A stretch of DNA of 10,146 nucleotides from an uncultured Clostridia bacterium. GTDB taxonomy: Bacteria > Bacillota > Clostridia > Oscillospirales > Acutalibacteraceae. The stretch lies in the NCBI GenBank assembly GCA_945224895.1, contig CALYNW010000015.1, forward strand, positions 1 through 10,146, written 5' to 3'. Under the pieces are notes generated by a model. It was not told the origin of the DNA. It was given only the letters and a program-made list of their open reading frames with translations, and ran no database searches. The position numbers and the translations under genes were made by a program. Below, one piece after another: positions 6,133 through 10,146 of the stretch (positions are counted from its first letter, which is position 1; the number at the start of each line of letters is the position of its first letter).

Positions 6133-9100
6133 CCAGGTTGTATATGCCGTAATAGTTGCGGTGTAACCGCCGTCAAGGGTTGTTGCGGTAATTGTTGCAC
6201 TGCCCTGTGAAATAAAGGTTACAACACCGCTGTTATTAACAGTTGCAACATCCGTATTATCAGACTCGTAGATACAATCTGTAACGATTGCTGTAGCAAC
6301 CGATGAATTATTTGAATTTTTGATTGTAGGAGAAAGCATAACTGCCTGAGCAGGTGCTCCGAATACCTTATCATCACTGAAGCTGATAGATGTTGCTCCG
6401 TATCTTACAAATGAAACGTAAGCAGAGTTAGTAAAGCTTTCGCCGTGTATATTTTCTACTGTACAAGTTACCTTTGTAACTGCGGCAGAGCCCTTTGTAT
6501 TTGTAAGAACACCGTTTTCATCAACTGTGATATTAGGGTTTGACGACTCCCATTTTACAGATGTGTAGATTGAATTTTCGGGAACAACATTAGGAACAAG
6601 GTTAATTTTTCTGTTGCTCAAAAGTGAATCCGTGTAGCGGATAAAGCCGTCATTTACGGTAGAAATCTTCGCATTTGCCTCATAGCCTACGCTGACGCCC
6701 TTAGTTGCAACATAAATCACAAGTGAGTTATAAGCATCCACAAGCCTCTGCTCCATAGCATTAGCCTCAGCCTGAGTAGCCTTGCCCTCGTTGACCATAG
6801 TCTGTGCCTCCGCTACACAGGCACTGAGAACGTCAAGACTCTCTTCGGTATATGTATGAGAATCCTTAACCGACTGAATGAGATTGTAGTATTCTGTTTG
6901 CTTTGATGCAAGCGAGCTGAAATCCGTCTGAACCTCTATGGTAACAGTATCCTTGAAGCCTCCGTCAAGAGTCTTACCTGTTATAATTGCAGTACCCTTT
7001 TCTACAGGAGTAACTGCACCGTTTGCATCAACGGTTGCAACGCTTTCGTTTGATGAAGACCAAATAACGTTGCTAAATTCTCCGCTTCCCGACAGACTGT
7101 ATGTAAGCTGATACGGTGAAGCTGTTGCAAGCATAATCTTTGAGGTCTCGCTTATATCAAAGCCTGTGTAGGTATTGTCAGACATTACTACAGAAATGCT
7201 TCTTGAAACGGTTCTGTCATATTTATCCGTAACAACAACAGTAAGCCTTGCCCAAGCACCTGATGACTTTTCCTTTGGTGTAAGCTTGATTGTATCGCCA
7301 CTTGTTGAAGCGCTCATACTCTTTGACTCTGTTACACTCCAGCTTACTGATTTATACATAGAATTTGAAGTGTTTGGAGAAGGAGTAAGGCTTACATCAT
7401 TATAATTGTTATAGTTAGAATATGAGGAAGACAAATTAACCGAAAGTGCGTCACTTGAGCCTATTGTACCGCTTGCTTCCTGAGAAGCAGAGCCTACCAA
7501 AGGTCTCTTGTAGGTTGTATATGAAACAGCAACGGCTTCGGCAAGAGTAAACGGATGCTGCAACATTGTCTCATAAGCATTTACAAGATTGTTTGCCGCT
7601 GCATCAATTTCAGCCTGACTTAAGGTATTATCAGTCATTGCATCAGTTGCAGTCTCATATGCAGACTTAAACGCCATACCGTAATCGTACTCGTAATTTT
7701 TGTAGTCTACGTCCTTGTAATCCTCAATCGCCTTCATTAAGGCAGTTCTGTCTCCCATTGAGGATACAGTACATTCGGCAAAAATACCTGCATCATAGGA
7801 TACGGCACGAACTATTGTTGCACCTGCGTTTACAAAGGTTACAAGACCGTTTTGGTCAACTGTTGCGATATCTAAGTTATCCGACTCCCAAAAATAATCC
7901 TGAATACTTGCGGCACCTATATGAGTAAGGGAGGTACCTGTAGGATATACAGTACAGGTCAGCTGGTGAGTTTCACCAATTTCGCCTGAAATATTTGTTT
8001 CGGAAAGCTCAAGAGATGTTACCGGATAACGGGAGAAGGATACCCAAACAGAGTCGCTGAAGGCGTTTCCGAAATGGTCTGTTACCGTACAGGTTATCAT
8101 TCCGTAACAGCTTGCGTTAATGGTAGGTGAACACTTACCGTCGGTTGTTACCGAAATATCGGTAGTTGATGACTCCCATTTAACCGACCCATATGAACCG
8201 TTATTCGGATAAAGTCTTACGTTCAGGTCAAGAACAGCATTCTTATAGCTGATACCCTCTTTAAGATAGCTTAAATCATACTGATAAAATTCCTTTGTAG
8301 GCTCACCGTCAAGATAAAGCTCCACTCTCTGAATATAGTTATATTTCTTCAGGGACTTGTAGGAATTCTCAAGCTTAGCATACATTGCGTCAACTTCGTT
8401 TTGAGAATATCCTCCCTTGTCAATCATTGCCTGAGCTTCAATCATTGCTGACTGGAAGCTTTCCCAAGTGTCGGGATAATAATTTATCTCATTAAGTGAA
8501 AGGTCATTATACTGCTGAATAAGAAGACTGAGCTTCGTATAATTTGTTACAACATTAACGGCACACTGTGCAGTATAACCGCCGTCATATGTTGTACAGT
8601 AAACGGTACAGTCACCGCCCTCAACAAAGGTTACAACACCGTTTTGGTCAACTGTTGCAATTTCCTCATTGTCGGAATACCAGTATACATCAGTACAGCT
8701 TGCACCGCCTACTACACCTACCGGCTTAGGATAAACCGTCGCCTTAAGGGTTTGCGTTTCGCCGATTTTACCGCCATATATACTGTCTGTATTAAGGGAC
8801 ACTCCCGTTACAGGGGTACGTGCAAAGGCGATATATATACTGTCTGATGTCTCCGTACCCATATAGTCCTTTATGGTACAGGTAATTACTGCTGAGCAAG
8901 GGTCATTAGATGTAGGCTTACATTTTCCGTTTTTGTCAACCTTTATGGAATCATTTGATGATGTCCATTCAATTTCACTGTACATTGCGTTTGACGGAAC
9001 AACCTTATAATCAAGGTCATAGCTCTGTTTATTATAGTAAGCAGTAGAGCCTACCTTTACAGTAATATAATCACTTGAAAGCTGAGTTTTATTTGTACCG

Positions 9101-10146
9101 AGAATATCAATTCCCGCAATACCTACAAAGCCTCCCAGCTTATAGAAAGCAAACAAAAGCTCCTTAGCATATGTATCACAGGTGGTCTGAGACGCCATAG
9201 GCTGGTCGTAAAGAACAGTATAAGCAAGGTCAAGCTTTCTCATATACTGATTGTACTGTGCTCTGTTTTCACTTGTACGCTTAATAACGGTTTTATCGCA
9301 AAGCTTAACGATATTTCTCAAATATGTCTTATCAGGATATACCGTTACCTCAGCAGTATCAACAATACCACCGTCGGCAGATACGCAGTAAAGAGATGCA
9401 GTACCTACATCAACGCCTGTAATTGTTGCGTCTCTGTTGTCATTTGTTTTTGTTTTAACTGTAAATACGGATTCGTCGCTTGAATACCAGTTACACTTAT
9501 AGCAGGCATAGGCTGTTCCTGTCCAGCTTCCGTCAAAGCCCATTGTATGGGTTGCGTCGGTCTGATATCCTCTTGTAACCTCTAATTTATCCTCGTTAAT
9601 TGTATTGCTCGTAGCATAGTTTCTTGTCACGCAGAAGGTAATAGTATTTGAAATAACCTCTCCGTCCTCGGAAACAGCATAAATATTAAAGGTATCGGCA
9701 ACCTCATGATTTGACTTTTGCTTTACCGTTGCGGTATGGGTATCGTCGCTGATTTCAGAGTCGTAATATCCGTTATCAACCACCCATTTAATATTTTGAT
9801 TTGTTGCGTTTGAGGGATAAATTGAGGCTGTAAAAATACCGCCGTTTAAGTAATATGCTTCTCCTACGCCTTTATGTACAGTTGCATAGGTATAATCCTG
9901 TCCGTTTATTGTAACTGTGTTAACCTTATTAAGAGTTCCGTTTGAGGTTGCACCTGTAGCGGCTATTTCTATTCTGTCAATAGGAACACCGTTTTTAACC
10001 TCAAAGGTTCTGGTGAAGGATGAAATTTCATAAAAGCTTCCGTCGGAGATATAATATCCCGTCTGCGCTTTAACTGCTATTGTACAATAACCGCCCTCTG
10101 TAGCCGTATAGTGACCCGACGACGTTATTGTACCTATACCGTCAGT
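5305..10146 (-). CDS. Giant surface protein of tandem Ig-like (Big2) and FIVAR-like modules, N-terminus missing
   Basis: At least 1613 residues are encoded; the frame stays open to the right edge, so signal peptide and start lie beyond it. A GTG at 9783 could pass for a start, but it sits inside an Ig-like strand (NIKWVVDNG) and coding continues for 121 residues upstream. Reading N to C: Ig-like domains down to about 9334; then five units, each led by a roughly 65-residue helical FIVAR-like segment (start motif [DN]-x-[TS]-x-L, then Q-x-E-[IV]-D-A-type helices) followed by Ig-like domains. Big2 domains carry WxSDN..IATVDxNGVVTF; the other Ig type carries SVKWESS..ITCTV. The protein ends with an Ig-like domain and TITRA; there is no LPxTG motif, dockerin or membrane helix at the C-terminus. 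Such proteins act as stalks or adhesins outside the cell; the ligand is unknown. First visible gene of an operon with the LRR protein. Confidence 0.9.
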   Translation of the reverse strand, partial: TDGIGTITSSGHYTATEGGYCTIAVKAQTGYYISDGSFYEISSFTRTFEVKNGVPIDRIEIAATGATSNGTLNKVNTVTINGQDYTYATVHKGVGEAYYLNGGIFTASIYPSNATNQNIKWVVDNGYYDSEISDDTHTATVKQKSNHEVADTFNIYAVSEDGEVISNTITFCVTRNYATSNTINEDKLEVTRGYQTDATHTMGFDGSWTGTAYACYKCNWYSSDESVFTVKTKTNDNRDATITGVDVGTASLYCVSADGGIVDTAEVTVYPDKTYLRNIVKLCDKTVIKRTSENRAQYNQYMRKLDLAYTVLYDQPMASQTTCDTYAKELLFAFYKLGGFVGIAGIDILGTNKTQLSSDYITVKVGSTAYYNKQSYDLDYKVVPSNAMYSEIEWTSSNDSIKVDKNGKCKPTSNDPCSAVITCTIKDYMGTETSDSIYIAFARTPVTGVSLNTDSIYGGKIGETQTLKATVYPKPVGVVGGASCTDVYWYSDNEEIATVDQNGVVTFVEGGDCTVYCTTYDGGYTAQCAVNVVTNYTKLSLLIQQYNDLSLNEINYYPDTWESFQSAMIEAQAMIDKGGYSQNEVDAMYAKLENSYKSLKKYNYIQRVELYLDGEPTKEFYQYDLSYLKEGISYKNAVLDLNVRLYPNNGSYGSVKWESSTTDISVTTDGKCSPTINASCYGMITCTVTDHFGNAFSDSVWVSFSRYPVTSLELSETNISGEIGETHQLTCTVYPTGTSLTHIGAASIQDYFWESDNLDIATVDQNGLVTFVNAGATIVRAVSYDAGIFAECTVSSMGDRTALMKAIEDYKDVDYKNYEYDYGMAFKSAYETATDAMTDNTLSQAEIDAAANNLVNAYETMLQHPFTLAEAVAVSYTTYKRPLVGSASQEASGTIGSSDALSVNLSSSYSNYNNYNDVSLTPSPNTSNSMYKSVSWSVTESKSMSASTSGDTIKLTPKEKSSGAWARLTVVVTDKYDRTVSRSISVVMSDNTYTGFDISETSKIMLATASPYQLTYSLSGSGEFSNVIWSSSNESVATVDANGAVTPVEKGTAIITGKTLDGGFKDTVTIEVQTDFSSLASKQTEYYNLIQSVKDSHTYTEESLDVLSACVAEAQTMVNEGKATQAEANAMEQRLVDAYNSLVIYVATKGVSVGYEANAKISTVNDGFIRYTDSLLSNRKINLVPNVVPENSIYTSVKWESSNPNITVDENGVLTNTKGSAAVTKVTCTVENIHGESFTNSAYVSFVRYGATSISFSDDKVFGAPAQAVMLSPTIKNSNNSSVATAIVTDCIYESDNTDVATVNNSGVVTFISQGSATITATTLDGGYTATITAYTTWDTTALKAAIDTASTITYTDYAYDYGMAFKTAYDDAVTVYNNVYATQDEIDSACTILTEAMSNLDGHDFVAPEITLMQGESVIENNGYVQANKETGTAVLDVVLNDGAMYKSVQIGATNKNGVDAEAVGSSLIITKTADTGSLTVKVSVTDDYDRVTTKSYTLSVINEFVPVTAISLTANNTVINGTAFTYSCGGSNSNLNLTMGYVPTPSNANSVKSVRYTSSATSYVNINSNGVISLTTAGKIRSTNETTITCTVTNTDGTTVSSSVNLTITRA
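6133..6924 (-). repeat. Surface-protein unit 4, type a (264 residues)
   Basis: Starts at DFSSL; the FIVAR-like segment (ESLDVLSACVAEAQTMV, TQAEANAMEQRLVDAYNSL) matches unit 2 better than unit 3. The a-type Ig domain (SVKWESSNPNITV, VTCTV) lacks two of the three cysteines that units 1 and 2 carry. A Big2 domain (YESDNTDVATVNNSGVVTF) follows. Confidence 0.85.
6925..7752 (-). repeat. Surface-protein unit 3, type b (276 residues)
   Basis: Starts at DRTAL; the FIVAR-like segment has the b-type core YDYGMAFKSAYETA and is followed by QHPF. The next Ig domain is b-type (MYKSVSWSV, LTVVVTDKYDRTVS), with a Ser/Asn/Tyr-rich stretch before it (SSSYSNYNNYNDV). A Big2 domain (WSSSNESVATVDANGAVTPV) ends the unit. 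The counterpart is unit 5. Confidence 0.85.
7753..8544 (-). repeat. Surface-protein unit 2, type a (264 residues)
   Basis: Starts at NYTKL with a clear FIVAR-like segment (TWESFQSAMIEAQAMI, then SQNEVDAMYAKLENSYKSL), followed by an a-type Ig domain (SVKWESSTTDISV, GKCSP, ITCTV) and a Big2 domain (WESDNLDIATVDQNGLVTF). It is the first half of the first a-b pair and is the counterpart of unit 4, 1620 bp away. Confidence 0.85.
8545..9333 (-). repeat. Surface-protein unit 1, type a (263 residues)
   Basis: Starts at DKTYL with a degenerate FIVAR-like helical segment (to about 9140), then an a-type Ig domain (IEWTSSNDSIKV, GKCKP, ITCTI) and a Big2 domain (WYSDNEEIATVDQNGVVTF). The helical segment is the least regular of the five and contains the odd stretch KLGGFVGIAGIDILG. 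Confidence 0.75.

Noticed and set aside
5305..9333. DNA repeats as a sign of a mobile element or CRISPR array
   Set aside because: The repeats are 0.8 kb coding modules in frame with one protein; there are no short direct repeats with spacers, no transposase and no terminal inverted repeats.
5305..9783. GTG at 9783 as the start of the giant gene
   Set aside because: The frame is open to 10146 without a stop, the upstream residues form an Ig-like strand continuous with those after it, and there is no signal peptide at 9783.

Overview
The window looks like chromosomal DNA of a low-to-mid GC Gram-positive gut-type bacterium, most likely a Clostridia member of the Ruminococcaceae/Oscillospiraceae kind. 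The grounds are strong AGGAGG-like ribosome sites, a Clostridia-style sensor kinase with the ELTERFVRGD signature, Big2/FIVAR surface repeats, and an LRR protein with a dockerin-like end. The organism call is inference from gene style; there is no rRNA or other marker.

Left part (+ strand, 1-3533): the C-terminal part of a family 4 type (4Fe-4S) uracil-DNA glycosylase runs in from the left edge and ends at a clear terminator. A two-component pair follows: an OmpR/PhoB-class response regulator (485-1174) overlapped by 32 bp by a 796-residue multi-pass histidine kinase (1143-3533). A perfect 41-bp palindrome closes this operon.

Middle (3534-3959): a small gene (3679-3828) for a 49-residue peptide with a signal-peptide or single-membrane-helix profile and its own ribosome site. 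A terminator follows, then a second, bidirectional hairpin shared with the convergent operon from the right.

Right part (- strand, 3960-10146): a two-gene surface-protein operon read leftward. The first gene (5305 to beyond 10146) encodes at least 1613 residues of tandem Ig-like and FIVAR-like helical modules; its N-terminus lies outside the window. Five FIVAR-led units occur at 263, 264, 276 and 264 residue steps. They fall into two types in the order a-a-b-a-b, so an a-b pair of exactly 1620 bp is present twice. The stop codon of this gene lies inside the ribosome site of the second gene, a secreted 443-residue protein with signal peptide, EF-hand loop, six 21-residue leucine-rich repeats carrying a cysteine ladder, a B-repeat-like domain and a single dockerin-like calcium loop at its end.

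The two right-hand proteins are probably made together and work outside the cell in adhesion or matrix binding. Whether the two-component system or the small peptide has any link to them cannot be told from sequence. I see no mobile element, CRISPR array, tRNA or phage gene.
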